From contig NZ_JAAGUY010000018.1 in the NCBI RefSeq assembly GCF_010868145.1, positions 57,412 to 121,411 of the forward strand: DNA of 64,000 nucleotides, written 5' to 3'. Under the pieces are notes generated by a model. The model did not search any database. It saw nothing but the letters and a program-made list of their open reading frames with translations, and was not told the DNA's origin. Source of the DNA: Nocardia cyriacigeorgica (GTDB lineage: Bacteria > Actinomycetota > Actinomycetes > Mycobacteriales > Mycobacteriaceae). Position 1 is the stretch's first letter. Each line of letters begins with the position of its first letter. Positions 18,531-27,865 of this stretch are shown in pieces. The translations under genes were made by a program, and so were the position numbers.

Positions 18531-20873
18531 TTGCCCGACCGCCTCACTCAGGACCACCGCTCCCCCATCCCGGACGCCGAACCCGCGCCCGAATCGAGCA
18601 CCGACACCGAGATCGATCGGGAACAGTCGCACCTGAGCGTCCTCTACGACCGCCTCGACGGCATGCGCAAGTACGCGACCGACCGGCTGCGCACCGTCTT
18701 GCTGGAAACCGGCGGCACCCCGCAGGCGCGCACCGAACGCGAATCGTTCACCCAGCTCTACACCGAGGATCTGGCCAAATACGATGCCGCCGAACACGGC
18801 CTGTGCTTCGGCCGGATCGACCTCGACGGTGACGGCACCGACGGCGACACCGACGCCGAACGCCGCTATATCGGCAGGCTCGGCATCCTCGACGAAGACA
18901 ACGATTACGAACCCCTGCTGCTGGACTGGCGCGCACCCTTGGCCCGGCCGTTCTACCTGGCCACCACCGCTGCCCCCGACGGCGTGCTGCGACGCCGCCA
19001 TATCCGCTCGCGCAACCGCAAGGTTACCGCGATCAACGATGAATACCTCGATCTGGAGGTCGCCCGACGGGCCGGGGTCACCGAGGACGACGGCGGCGTC
19101 GGCAGCGAAAGCGCCCTGCTGTCGGCGTTGAACGCCGCACGCACCGGCCATATGAACGACATCGTCGAGACCATCCAGAGCGAGCAGGACGCGATCATCC
19201 GCGCCGAGCACAAGAGCGTGCTGGTCGTCCAGGGTGGGCCAGGCACCGGTAAGACCGCTGTCGCGCTGCATCGCGCCGCGTACCTCCTCTACACCTATCG
19301 CCAGCAGCTGGCCAAGGCCGGTGTGCTGATCATCGGCCCGAACGCCACCTTCCTCGACTACATCGGCCAGGTGCTGCCCTCACTCGGTGAGACGGGCGTG
19401 CTGCTGTCCACCATCGGCGATCTGTATCCGGGAGTGAAGGCCACCCGCGAGGATTCGCTGCGCGCGGGTGAGATCAAGGGTTCGCTGAGCGTGCTCGAGA
19501 TCCTCAAACAGGCGGTGCGCGACCGGCAGGAGGTGCCGTCGGAGCCGATCGCGCTCAGCTTCGACGGGTATCCGCTGACGCTGAACCGCAAGATCGTTAC
19601 CCGGGCGAGGGGCAGGGCCCGCTCGTCGCGCCGCCCGCACAATCTGGCCCGCCCGATCTTCGCTTCGTCGGTGATCGACGCGCTCGTCGATCAGCTGGCC
19701 ACCACCATGGGCGCCGACCCGGTCGGCGGCGGCCGCAGTCTGCTCAGCAGTACCGATCTGGCCGAGATCGCCGATGAGATGCGCTCGGATGCCGGGATCC
19801 AACGCACGATCAGCGCGCTGTGGCCGATCCTGACCCCACAGCAGGTGCTGGCCGATCTGCTGGCCGATCCGGCGCGCCTGGACCGGGTCGCCGGCTCACT
19901 CGCACCGGCCGACCGTGCCGAGCTGCTGCGCCCGGACAACAGCGAGTTCAGTGCCGCCGACGCCCCGCTGCTCGATGAGCTGGCCGAACTGCTCGGAATC
20001 GATGACGCCGAGGAACGCGAACGGGCCCGTCGCCGCTGGCGCGCCCAGCTGGCCGAGGCCCAGGACGCACTCGACATCCTCACCGGTTCGGCACCGCAGG
20101 ATCTCGAGGACGAACTCGATCCCGAGATCCTGATGGCCTACGACCTCATCGATGCGAGCCAGCTGGCCGAACGGCAGCAGGTGCGCACCCGTCAGACCAC
20201 CGCCGAACGCGCGGCAGGCGACCGTACCTGGACCTATGGGCATGTCATTGTCGACGAGGCGCAGGAGCTGTCGGAGATGGCGTGGCGCATGGTGATGCGG
20301 CGGATCCCGAATCGCTGGATCACCGTCGTGGGTGATGTCGCGCAGACCGGTGATCCCGCGGGCGCGTCCACCTGGCAGGCGATGCTGGAACCGTATGTGG
20401 CCAAACGCTGGAAGCTGACCGAGCTCACCGTCAACTACCGCACACCCGCCGAGATCATGGCGGTGGCGGCGGAGGTGCTCGCGGCCATCGATCCGGCGGC
20501 GGAGGTGCCACGGTCGGTTCGCGAATCCGGGAATCCGCCGCGCGCGCTCCGGTGTGCGGCGACGGCGCTCGGTGCCGAGCTGGCGGGGATGGTCGCCGCC
20601 GAACGGGGGCCGGGCACCACCGCAGTGATCGTGCCGCACGCACTGGCGACCGAATTCGCCGATATCGCGGCCGAGTCGGTGCGCGTGCTGACGGTGCACG
20701 AGGTGAAGGGTCTGGAATTCGATGCGGTGTATCTGGTGCAACCGCAGCAGATCATCGCCGAATCACCACGCGGGCTCAACGATCTGTATGTGGCGCTGAC
20801 CCGCGCCACCCAGCGGCTCACCGTGCTGCACTGCGAGGACCTGCCCGAGGTGCTGAGTTCACTGCGGGTCTGA
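18531..20873 (+). CDS. helD: HelD-type UvrD/Rep-like ATPase acting on RNA polymerase
   Basis: 780 aa from TTG 18531; AAGGAG at 18519-18524 with a 6-nt gap decides this start. Superfamily 1 helicase fold: Walker A QGGPGTGKTAVALHRAA (near residue 235), Walker B HVIVDEAQELSEM, QTGDPAGASTWQ, motif V-like LTVHEVKGLEFDAVYLV and VALTRATQRL. The helical N-domain (REQSHLSVLYDRLDGMRKYA) and long insertions separate it from UvrD and match HelD, which removes stalled RNA polymerase from DNA and, in some actinomycetes (HelR), protects it from rifampicin. Length agrees with class II (actinobacterial) HelD. Confidence 0.88.
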   Translation: MPDRLTQDHRSPIPDAEPAPESSTDTEIDREQSHLSVLYDRLDGMRKYATDRLRTVLLETGGTPQARTERESFTQLYTEDLAKYDAAEHGLCFGRIDLDGDGTDGDTDAERRYIGRLGILDEDNDYEPLLLDWRAPLARPFYLATTAAPDGVLRRRHIRSRNRKVTAINDEYLDLEVARRAGVTEDDGGVGSESALLSALNAARTGHMNDIVETIQSEQDAIIRAEHKSVLVVQGGPGTGKTAVALHRAAYLLYTYRQQLAKAGVLIIGPNATFLDYIGQVLPSLGETGVLLSTIGDLYPGVKATREDSLRAGEIKGSLSVLEILKQAVRDRQEVPSEPIALSFDGYPLTLNRKIVTRARGRARSSRRPHNLARPIFASSVIDALVDQLATTMGADPVGGGRSLLSSTDLAEIADEMRSDAGIQRTISALWPILTPQQVLADLLADPARLDRVAGSLAPADRAELLRPDNSEFSAADAPLLDELAELLGIDDAEERERARRRWRAQLAEAQDALDILTGSAPQDLEDELDPEILMAYDLIDASQLAERQQVRTRQTTAERAAGDRTWTYGHVIVDEAQELSEMAWRMVMRRIPNRWITVVGDVAQTGDPAGASTWQAMLEPYVAKRWKLTELTVNYRTPAEIMAVAAEVLAAIDPAAEVPRSVRESGNPPRALRCAATALGAELAGMVAAERGPGTTAVIVPHALATEFADIAAESVRVLTVHEVKGLEFDAVYLVQPQQIIAESPRGLNDLYVALTRATQRLTVLHCEDLPEVLSSLRV

Positions 20874-20881
20874 GCCACGCG

Positions 20882-20916
20882 GACGTGGTCGCCGCCGAGG
20901 TGGCGGCGACCACGTC
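20882..20916. terminator. Bidirectional terminator between helD and usp
   Basis: A 15-bp perfect stem, 20882-20896 with 20902-20916 (GACGTGGTCGCCGCC arm), loop GAGGT. It lies between convergent stops at 20873 and 20925. Confidence 0.88.
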
Positions 20917-20924
20917 TGCGTGAA

Positions 20925-21377
20925 TCAGCGAACGGTGTGCACGATGAGGACGTCGGAACGCGACTTTCGCGCGACGTCCGAGGGCACCGAACCGAGCAGC
21001 CGCCCGGCCAGGGTGTTGAGGCCGCGGTTGCCGACGACGAGCAGATCGGCCTGGGTCTCCTTGACCAGGTCGAGCAACGATTCGACGGGCTCGCCCACGA
21101 TGGCGCGTTCCACGATCTCCTTGGCGCCAGCGGCGGTGGCCCGATCGCGGGCGGTGCGCAGGATCTCGTTGGTAGGCGCGGAACCGCGCACCTGGTAGGC
21201 CTCGTCCTTGAGCACATCGGCGGCCGCGGCGACGTCGCGGTCATCGGTCGGGTAGTAGGCGCAGGCCACAACCAACGTCGAGCCGGCGGCCCCGGCCAGT
21301 GCGGCGGCCTTGTCGACGGCGACATACGACGAGTCCGAGCCATCGGTACCGACGACAATGGTCCGGTAGGCGGTCAT
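20925..21377 (-). CDS. Universal stress protein, TB15.3-like
   Basis: 150 aa, one USP domain. It starts with the strand TIVVGTDGSDSS and has the ATP-binding motif VGNRGLNTLAGRLLGSVPSD, G-2x-G-9x-G(S/T) type. Sequence and gene position both match Rv1636 (TB15.3), which binds nucleotides, reportedly including cAMP. The start ATG is preceded by GGAG. The upstream 21378-21674 contains no gene I can support; I looked there for a DosR box and found none convincing. Confidence 0.93.
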   Translation of the reverse strand: MTAYRTIVVGTDGSDSSYVAVDKAAALAGAAGSTLVVACAYYPTDDRDVAAAADVLKDEAYQVRGSAPTNEILRTARDRATAAGAKEIVERAIVGEPVESLLDLVKETQADLLVVGNRGLNTLAGRLLGSVPSDVARKSRSDVLIVHTVR

Positions 21378-21674
21378 CTCTCCTCCAACTGTGCGGGTCG
21401 GACGCCTGCGTCAGGTTTCGTCCCGGCGTGTCGGGGCTTCGGCGCGGCGACTGGGTCGACCATAGCGGCAATACGCCCGGAATTATCAGAATTCGCAACA
21501 CATCACATTCGGAGTGTTCGCGATGGTGGCGATGCCCCGGCCTGGGCGAATACCGCCTGCCATCGCCTACCTGGGCGGACCCAAACGAGCGGGCGCCGGT
21601 CTGTGATTTACCACAACATCAGTGAACGGTGTTGCTGCCCTGGGACATTCATCACAACATCGGCCGCGGAACCA

Positions 21675-21708
21675 CTCCGGCCCGTCCGCGAGGGCGAACG
21701 GGCCGGAG
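21675..21708 (-). terminator. Terminator of the 19-aa peptide gene
   Basis: CTCCGGCCCGT (21675-21685) pairs perfectly with ACGGGCCGGAG (21698-21708), 12-nt loop. It is 19 bp past the stop of the micro-ORF at 21728-21787, and no other gene ends here, which supports that ORF being a transcribed unit. Confidence 0.75.
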
Positions 21709-21727
21709 GGCACAGGGTACGACGGGC

Positions 21728-21787
21728 TCAGGGCCACTGCCGGTAGTCGGCCCAGAAAATACCCAGAATCGCTCCGATGATGTCCAT
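21728..21787 (-). CDS. 19-aa micro-peptide with own promoter and terminator
   Basis: ATG 21787 to TGA 21728 encodes MDIIGAILGIFWADYRQWP. GAAAGGGAACGC stands right before the ATG, almost the same ribosome-binding site as in the two 31-codon genes at 5.5-5.7 kb. A -10-like TAATAT is 32 bp upstream and a strong hairpin follows the stop. The first 12 residues are very hydrophobic; the end is aromatic and polar. The DIIGAIL start resembles VDIGALI in the 5631-5726 peptide. Function unknown; membrane-active or a leader peptide are both possible, but the terminator directly after it argues for a monocistronic peptide. Confidence 0.6.
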   Translation of the reverse strand: MDIIGAILGIFWADYRQWP

Positions 21788-21818
21788 GCGTTCCCTTTCA
21801 CTACGGATGCGGAGGGCA

Positions 21819-21824
21819 ATATTA
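21819..21824 (-). promoter_or_regulatory. -10 element of the 19-aa peptide gene
   Basis: TAATAT on the minus strand, between the doxX stop (21839) and the peptide ATG (21787). It would give a 5' leader of about 25 nt. No clear -35 is seen. Confidence 0.5.
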
Positions 21825-21838
21825 GCGCGTGCGCCGGG

Positions 21839-22252
21839 TCACATGCTGAATAGCGGCCCGGTGATGGTCAATCCCAGATCCTCGGTGTGGGCGAAGAAGG
21901 CGAACAGCATGAGCGAGGCCCCTGCCAGCGACAGATCCTTGTTGAACTGGATCAGCTCCGTCTGCTTGGCCTCCGGGTCGGTCTCGACCCAGAACTGGTG
22001 CATCAGAAGGGCTGTGGGCGCCAGCATGATGAACAACAGGAGCGCGCCCAGGTCGGCCCACACGCCGAGTAGCACGCTCACCCCACCGAGCACCATCAGC
22101 ACCCCCGCTGCGAGCACACCCGCCTTGGGCGAGGGCACACCTCGGCTCTGCGCGTAGGCGGTCATCGCCTCGGTCTGCGTGAAGTGACCGAAGGCCGAAC
22201 CGAAGAAAAGCATCACGAACAACACCCGGCCGATCAACACCACGACATCCAT
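21839..22252 (-). CDS. DoxX family membrane protein
   Basis: 137 aa from ATG 22252, with GAGGAG six nucleotides upstream. Four membrane helices: VLIGRVLFVMLFFGSAFGHF, GVLAAGVLMVLGGVSVLLGV, LGALLLFIMLAPTALLMH and the C-terminal LAGASLMLFAFFAH. This is the DoxX/SURF4-like fold; in mycobacteria a DoxX protein works with SodA and a thiol oxidoreductase in redox homeostasis, but no such partner is adjacent here. Confidence 0.85.
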   Translation of the reverse strand: MDVVVLIGRVLFVMLFFGSAFGHFTQTEAMTAYAQSRGVPSPKAGVLAAGVLMVLGGVSVLLGVWADLGALLLFIMLAPTALLMHQFWVETDPEAKQTELIQFNKDLSLAGASLMLFAFFAHTEDLGLTITGPLFSM

Positions 22253-22330
22253 GTCCAGCTCCTCATTCGCCGGTGAGTAGATAGTGCGGTATTCAACCAC
22301 TCCGCGGAGCTACCCTCCGGCGAAAGAGAA

Positions 22331-23233
22331 CTATCGGAACTGTTCCGGTATCCGCTCGGCGCCGGGGAGCAGTTTCGCGGTGACCTCGTTGCGTGAGCGT
22401 ATCGACTGTTTGGCGTATTCCAGGGGCGCCATTCCGATTTCCGCGGTGAATTCCCGGGTGAAATGCGCTTGATCGTAATAACCGAGTTCGGCCGACAGTG
22501 CGGCGAGATCCTCGATACGGCCGTGGGCGAGCAGATCCGCGGCGTCCTGTAAACGGTAGCGGCGCAATACCCATTTCGGTCCGGCGCCGATATAGCGGCG
22601 GAACAGCCGTTGCAGCGTGCGCGTCGACACCGCGAATCGCTCGGTGACCTGATCGACCCTGGTGAGTTCCTCGTCCGCGGCCATGGCGTCGACGATGCGC
22701 AGGACCAAGGCGTAGTTCGGGTCGGGGGCCGACACCCCGTGGCCGAAGAATGATTCGACGACAGCGCGGCGCCCGGCGTCGGAGGATTCGGCCAGCACCG
22801 CCTGGGTCAGCCGGTCTGCCTCGGGCAGCACCTCGGCCAATGCGACGGCACGGTCGCGGAATTCACCGACATCGAGCCCGGTGAACGCGCCGAACCCGCC
22901 CGCACGGAACCGGATCCCGAATGTTTCTCCGACCCCGGACAGTTCGCGGACGAACTTGGTGGTGCACACGCCGTTCACGAAGCCGCCGGTCTTGGACTCG
23001 GAGCGCTCGAAGGTGACGTTCACGCACGGAAACGGCAGCACCTGAGCGCTATACGGCGGTTGCCCCCGCAGGTCCCACCGCACCGACCAGTACCAGTCGA
23101 TAACATCGGCAAGATCGGGGCCGACGGGCAGCCGCACCAGCGTCCGATGCCTGGCCTGCTCATCCGGGTGCAGAATCCCCTTCCGGTCGGCGAGGGCCGA
23201 CGCGACAGGAGCGCGGTCACCGCGGTCGGGCAT
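22331..23233 (-). CDS. AraC family transcriptional regulator
   Basis: 300 aa. N-terminal sensor half of the DUF6597 type (VIDWYWSVRWDLRG, VLPFPCVNVTFE, GIRFRAGGFGAFTG) and C-terminal double HTH of AraC/XylS type (STRTLQRLFRRYIGAGPKWV, LAALSAELGYYDQAHFTREF). It is divergent from the VOC-protein gene 52 bp away and likely controls it. Confidence 0.88.
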   Translation of the reverse strand: MPDRGDRAPVASALADRKGILHPDEQARHRTLVRLPVGPDLADVIDWYWSVRWDLRGQPPYSAQVLPFPCVNVTFERSESKTGGFVNGVCTTKFVRELSGVGETFGIRFRAGGFGAFTGLDVGEFRDRAVALAEVLPEADRLTQAVLAESSDAGRRAVVESFFGHGVSAPDPNYALVLRIVDAMAADEELTRVDQVTERFAVSTRTLQRLFRRYIGAGPKWVLRRYRLQDAADLLAHGRIEDLAALSAELGYYDQAHFTREFTAEIGMAPLEYAKQSIRSRNEVTAKLLPGAERIPEQFR

Positions 23234-23285
23234 CGTGTCGCTTTCTTACAAGATCGCCGAGACCGCGGCGACCAGGATTGTCGAC

Positions 23286-23756
23286 ATGAACAGCACCGTG
23301 AACCCGATTCCCGATGGCTACCACTCCATCACCTGTTTCCTGGCCGTCGGCGACGGCAACAAGGCCATCGACTTCTACACCGCCGTCTTCGGCGCCGAGG
23401 TGATCACTCGCAACGATCTGCCCGACGGGCAGCCCGCGCATGCGGAACTGAAGATCGGCGATTCCACACTGCAGTTGGGCATGCCGATGCCCGACAACGG
23501 CGTACTGGCCCCGAACGGCGACTGGGTACACACCTCCATCGTGCACTACTGCCCCGATGTAGACGCCGTCATCTCCCGCGCGATCGAGCACGGCGCCCGC
23601 AGCGCCGAAGAACCGCAGACCTTCGTCACCGGTGACCGATTCGGTGTGGTCATCGATCCGTTCGGTCATCGATGGGCGGTGATCACCAAGGTCGAAGACG
23701 TCTCCCGTGAGGAGGCCGAGCGCCGGGTCAACGAATGGATGGCCACCCAGGGCTGA
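23286..23756 (+). CDS. VOC family (PhnB/glyoxalase-like) protein
   Basis: 156 aa from ATG 23286 (MNSTVNPIPDGYHSIT). One PhnB-like VOC domain: two beta-alpha-beta-beta-beta units, with AIDFYTAVFGAEVITR and the C-terminal VVIDPFGHRWAVITK, where the His and a Glu would bind metal. A substrate cannot be named; VOC proteins include glyoxalases, dioxygenases and resistance proteins. Divergent AraC gene is the probable regulator. Confidence 0.82.
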   Translation: MNSTVNPIPDGYHSITCFLAVGDGNKAIDFYTAVFGAEVITRNDLPDGQPAHAELKIGDSTLQLGMPMPDNGVLAPNGDWVHTSIVHYCPDVDAVISRAIEHGARSAEEPQTFVTGDRFGVVIDPFGHRWAVITKVEDVSREEAERRVNEWMATQG

Positions 23757-23821
23757 AGCCGCCCCGGCGTGGCCGGCCCGCGTCGGGCATCTGCTGTGGA
23801 ATGCGGGTACCCGGCGCGGGA

Positions 23822-25996
23822 TCAGCTCAGTCCTGCCGCGTCCATCCCCCGCAATTCCTTCTTCAGGTCCGCGATCTCGTCGCGCAGGCGACCCGCGAGC
23901 TCGAATTGCAGTTCGCGGGCGGCGTTCATCATCTGGTCGGTCAGCTCCTTCACCAGATCGGCCAGTTCGGCCCGCGGCATGGACTTGACGTCGCGACCCT
24001 CGATAACGCCCGCGCTCACCGCCCGGCCCGGTTCGCCCTGGGCACGGCGGCCGCGGCTGGCATTGCGACCCGAACCACCGACGGCCACCTCGTCGTCGGC
24101 CTCCTGATACACCTGATCGAGAATGTCGGCGATCTTCTTCCGCAGCGGCTGCGGATCGATGCCCATCTCCTCGTTGTAGGCGACCTGCTTCGCGCGACGG
24201 CGTTCGGTCTCCTCGATGGCGTGGCGCATCGAGTCGGTGACCTTGTCCGCGTACATGTGCACCTCACCGGAGACATTGCGGGCCGCGCGGCCGATGGTCT
24301 GGATCAGACTGGTGCTGCTGCGCAGGAAGCCCTCCTTATCCGCGTCGAGGATGGCGACCAATGACACCTCGGGCAGGTCGAGGCCCTCACGCAGCAGGTT
24401 GATGCCGACGAGCACGTCGTATTCGCCGAGGCGCAACTGACGCAACAACTCCACCCGGCGCAGCGTGTCGATCTCCGAATGCAGGTACCGCACCCGCACA
24501 CCGAGCCCGAGTAGATAGTCGGTGAGGTCCTCGGCCATCTTCTTGGTGAGCGTGGTGACCAGCACCCGCTCGTCGCGATCGGTGCGCTGGCGGATCTCGT
24601 GCACCAGATCATCGATCTGCCCCTTGGTGGGTTTGACGATCACCTGCGGATCCACCAGCCCGGTCGGGCGGATGACCTGCTCGACCACCTCACCGCCGGC
24701 CTGGCCGAGCTCGTAATTGCCGGGGGTGGCCGACAGATACACCGTCTGCCCGATCCGGTCGGCGAACTCCTCCCAGGTCAGCGGCCGGTTGTCGATGGCC
24801 GATGGCAGCCGGAAACCGTATTCGACGAGGTTGCGCTTACGCGACATATCGCCTTCGTACATGCCACCGATCTGCGGCACCGTCACATGCGACTCGTCGA
24901 TGACGAGCAGAAAATCCTCGGGGAAGTAGTCGAGCAGCGTCGCCGGCGCCGAACCGGCCGGGCGGCCATCGATATGGCGCGAATAGTTCTCGATACCGGA
25001 GCAGAACCCGACCTGACGGATCATCTCCAGGTCGTACTGGGTGCGCATCCGCAGCCGTTGCGCCTCCAGTAATTTGCCCTGACGCTCGAATTCGGCCAGG
25101 CGGGCCTCGAGTTCGGTCTCGATATCGTGGACCGCGCGCTCCAACCGATCCGGTCCCGCCACGTAATGGGTGGCCGGGAAGATGCGCACCGTATCGACCT
25201 GGCGCACCACATCGCCGGTCAGTGGATGCAGGTAGTACAGCGCCTCCACCTCGTCGCCGAAGAACTCGATGCGGACCGCGAGCTCCTCATAGGACGGGAT
25301 GATCTCCACGGTGTCGCCGCGCACCCGGAACGATCCGCGAGTGAAGGCCATGTCGTTGCGGGTGTACTGGACATCGACGAGCATCCGCAGCAGCGCGTCA
25401 CGGTCGACTTCGGTGCCCACCTCCAGCTGCACCGATCGGTCGAGGTAGGACTGTGGCGTGCCGAGGCCGTAGATGCACGAGACCGACGCGACCACCACCA
25501 CATCGCGGCGTGAGAGCAGACTCGACGTGGCCGAATGGCGCAGCCGCTCCACATCGTCGTTGATCGAGCTGTCCTTCTCGATATAGGTATCGGTCTGCGC
25601 GATATAGGCCTCGGGTTGGTAGTAGTCGTAGTACGAGACGAAGTACTCGACCGCATTGTTCGGCAGCATTTCGCGCAGTTCGTTGGCCAGCTGGGCGGCG
25701 AGGGTTTTATTCGGCGCCATCACCAGAGTGGGCCGTTGCAACCGTTCGATAAGCCACGCGGTGGTGGCGGATTTACCGGTACCGGTGGCACCGAGCAGCA
25801 CCACATCACGTTCACCCGTGGTGATGCGGCGTTGCAGTTCGTCGATCGCGGCAGGCTGGTCGCCCGCGGGCTGGTGCGGGCTGACGACCTCGAACCGTCC
25901 ACCTACCCGTTCGATCTCGCCCACCGGACGGAACTCCGAATGCGCCAGCGGCGTCCGGCCCTGTTCGTCGGCCGGGATCTCGGTTGCGAATGCCAT
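23822..25996 (-). CDS. uvrB: Excinuclease ABC subunit B
   Basis: 724 aa when started at ATG 25996 (MAFATEIPADEQ), which matches the mycobacterial N-terminus; the frame stays open 34 codons further. UvrB receives damage from UvrA and positions UvrC. Walker A GATGTGKS, beta-hairpin segment YYDYYQPEAYIAQTDTYIEK, DEAD-like VIDESHVT, motif VI QTIGRAARN, and the C-terminal UVR/UvrC-binding domain (LTDQMMNAARELQFELAGRL) are all present. 35 bp-level spacing to neighbours shows it is transcribed alone. Confidence 0.98.
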   Translation of the reverse strand: MAFATEIPADEQGRTPLAHSEFRPVGEIERVGGRFEVVSPHQPAGDQPAAIDELQRRITTGERDVVLLGATGTGKSATTAWLIERLQRPTLVMAPNKTLAAQLANELREMLPNNAVEYFVSYYDYYQPEAYIAQTDTYIEKDSSINDDVERLRHSATSSLLSRRDVVVVASVSCIYGLGTPQSYLDRSVQLEVGTEVDRDALLRMLVDVQYTRNDMAFTRGSFRVRGDTVEIIPSYEELAVRIEFFGDEVEALYYLHPLTGDVVRQVDTVRIFPATHYVAGPDRLERAVHDIETELEARLAEFERQGKLLEAQRLRMRTQYDLEMIRQVGFCSGIENYSRHIDGRPAGSAPATLLDYFPEDFLLVIDESHVTVPQIGGMYEGDMSRKRNLVEYGFRLPSAIDNRPLTWEEFADRIGQTVYLSATPGNYELGQAGGEVVEQVIRPTGLVDPQVIVKPTKGQIDDLVHEIRQRTDRDERVLVTTLTKKMAEDLTDYLLGLGVRVRYLHSEIDTLRRVELLRQLRLGEYDVLVGINLLREGLDLPEVSLVAILDADKEGFLRSSTSLIQTIGRAARNVSGEVHMYADKVTDSMRHAIEETERRRAKQVAYNEEMGIDPQPLRKKIADILDQVYQEADDEVAVGGSGRNASRGRRAQGEPGRAVSAGVIEGRDVKSMPRAELADLVKELTDQMMNAARELQFELAGRLRDEIADLKKELRGMDAAGLS

Positions 25997-26096
25997 GCCC
26001 ACCAGGGTAGGCGCAGCCACCGACAGGTTCGCCGGGTCCGCGACGGCTTCACCGCCCGCCTGGACAACAGCCCCGTCGACGGTAGATTCTCGAGAC

Positions 26097-26621
26097 ATGA
26101 CTCAGGCACCATCCGTGGACGTGCACCGGCCGAAGGTGGAGTATTTCAACGTCGCCGACCTCACCAATACCGATCCCAAGGGGTTCGTCCGGCCGGTCGA
26201 GAGTTATCGCGTCGAGCCGTGGGGCCTGTACATGGCGCGCACCGCCGACCATCCGGCCTTCCACTACATGGAGTCCTGGCTACTGCCGGAGTTGTCGCTG
26301 CGTGCCACGGTGTTCCACTACACCGCGGCGCACCTGCGCAACCAGGACTACTACATCGATATCGGCGAATTCGCCGAGGTCGAACCCAAGAAGTGGCGGT
26401 CGGTTGACCACTATCTCGATCTCCTGGTGCGCACCGGGCGCGACACTCGCCTGCTCGATGTCGACGAACTGCTGGCCGCGCTGTCGGCGGGCCTGGTCGA
26501 CGCGGCCACCGCGGAAAAGGCGATCGTCACCGCCACGGCCGCTATCGACGGTATCGCCGCCAACGGTCACGACTTCCTGGGCTGGACCGCCTCGCGCGGG
26601 ATGCCACTCACCTGGCTGTAG
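26097..26621 (+). CDS. DUF402 family protein (Rv1632c-like)
   Basis: 174 aa. The DUF402 core is visible: WGLYMARTADHPAFHYMESW, NQDYYIDIGEFAEVEPKKWR and DHYLDLLVRTG, then a helical tail. DUF402 proteins include metal-dependent (di)phosphatases and an RNase-like group. Position between uvrB and coaE is conserved in mycobacteria. No firm activity is assigned. Confidence 0.8.
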   Translation: MTQAPSVDVHRPKVEYFNVADLTNTDPKGFVRPVESYRVEPWGLYMARTADHPAFHYMESWLLPELSLRATVFHYTAAHLRNQDYYIDIGEFAEVEPKKWRSVDHYLDLLVRTGRDTRLLDVDELLAALSAGLVDAATAEKAIVTATAAIDGIAANGHDFLGWTASRGMPLTWL

Positions 26622-26650
26622 CCCGCTGCCGCCTCCTGGCTTCGACCGGC

Positions 26651-27865
26651 TCAGGCGTCCGGCTCGTTCTCCGCACGCCACTGCATGACCCGCGGGTACG
26701 CCGCGTCGAACCAGGGCTCCTTCACCGCCAGATACGCCACCATCGCGGCATCACCGGTCGAGCCCGCGGCCTTCGCCGCTCCCTCCTGCTTCACCCGCGT
26801 GTACTCCTCGCGGGCGGCGGGATCGGCGCGTAGCCAGTCGCGGAAAGCCAGCGCGAACTGCTGGCCGGGCGAACCGGCGACCCGCACGTGCACATTGGCC
26901 GGACGGCCGGGGTCGGCGCTGCCGTGAAGCCGTTTGGCCCACAGCGCGGTATCGATTCCCTCGGGATCGGCCTCGGTCGGTTTCGGGTTGTCGCCGGTGA
27001 TATGTGGCTCAGCCGGGAAGCCGGCCGCGGCGAGTGCATCGCGCAGACCGTCGGCGGCGGCGATATCGGCCACCGTGATCTGAATGTCGATGACATCCTT
27101 GGCCGGCAGACCCGGGACCGACGTCGACCCGATGTGATCGATCGTCGAAGCCGCCGCACCCGCGGCCACCCACAGTCGAGCGATCAGCCGCTGCGCCTGG
27201 GCCCCCCATTCCGTGTCCGGCGCCACCAGCCGCAGGTCATAACCTGCCACCTCGGCGGTGCGCATATTGCGTTCGAACGGCACCAGACGCTCATCCCAGA
27301 GCCGGTGCACCACCGATTCGATGGCGTCGGCGGGACCATTGTTGTCCAGTAGCACATCGGCCGCCGCCCGGCGCTGTTCATCGGTGGCCTGCGCCGAAAT
27401 TCGGGCGCGCGCATCCGCTTCCGGCACGCCACGGAACTGCACCAGCCGCTGAATTCGAGTCTCCGCGGCGACATCGACTACGAGCACCAGATTCATCAGT
27501 GGCGCCAAACCACCTTCGACCAGGAGCGGAATATCTTGGACGACAATCGCGTCCGCAGGGGCGGCGGCCAGCAGCTCGCCGGTGCGCTGACCGACCAGCG
27601 GATGCGTGATCGCGTTCAACCGGGCCCGCGCCGCGTCGTCGCCGAATGCCTTCGCGGCCAGAGCGGGACGGTCCAAACTTCCGTCGGCGGAGAGGATATC
27701 GGCGCCGAATGCCTCCACCAAGGCGGCCAGCCCCTCGGTACCCGGTGCGACGACCTCACGCGCGATCACATCCGCATCGATCACCACCGCACCGCGTTCG
27801 GCGAGGATCCGCGCCACGGTCGACTTGCCAGCGCCCATACCTCCGGTGAGGCCGATTCGTAACAT
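26651..27865 (-). CDS. coaE: Dephospho-CoA kinase fused to a GrpB (UPF0157) domain
   Basis: 404 aa. Residues 1-195: dephospho-CoA kinase, last step of CoA synthesis, with P-loop GLTGGMGAGKSTVA, DADVIAREVV and QDIPLLVEGG. Residues about 205-400: GrpB domain of the nucleotidyltransferase superfamily (IDHIGSTSVPGLPAKDVIDI, with GS and DxD-like motif; HVRVAGSPGQQFALAFRDWL). The same fusion is found in M. tuberculosis CoaE (Rv1631), where the C-domain helps folding, so it is a lineage trait and not an assembly error. Confidence 0.96.
   Translation of the reverse strand: MLRIGLTGGMGAGKSTVARILAERGAVVIDADVIAREVVAPGTEGLAALVEAFGADILSADGSLDRPALAAKAFGDDAARARLNAITHPLVGQRTGELLAAAPADAIVVQDIPLLVEGGLAPLMNLVLVVDVAAETRIQRLVQFRGVPEADARARISAQATDEQRRAAADVLLDNNGPADAIESVVHRLWDERLVPFERNMRTAEVAGYDLRLVAPDTEWGAQAQRLIARLWVAAGAAASTIDHIGSTSVPGLPAKDVIDIQITVADIAAADGLRDALAAAGFPAEPHITGDNPKPTEADPEGIDTALWAKRLHGSADPGRPANVHVRVAGSPGQQFALAFRDWLRADPAAREEYTRVKQEGAAKAAGSTGDAAMVAYLAVKEPWFDAAYPRVMQWRAENEPDA

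Noticed and set aside
21378..21470. DosR box upstream of the universal stress protein
   Set aside because: Only a short GGGACGAAACC match; the second half-site is missing.
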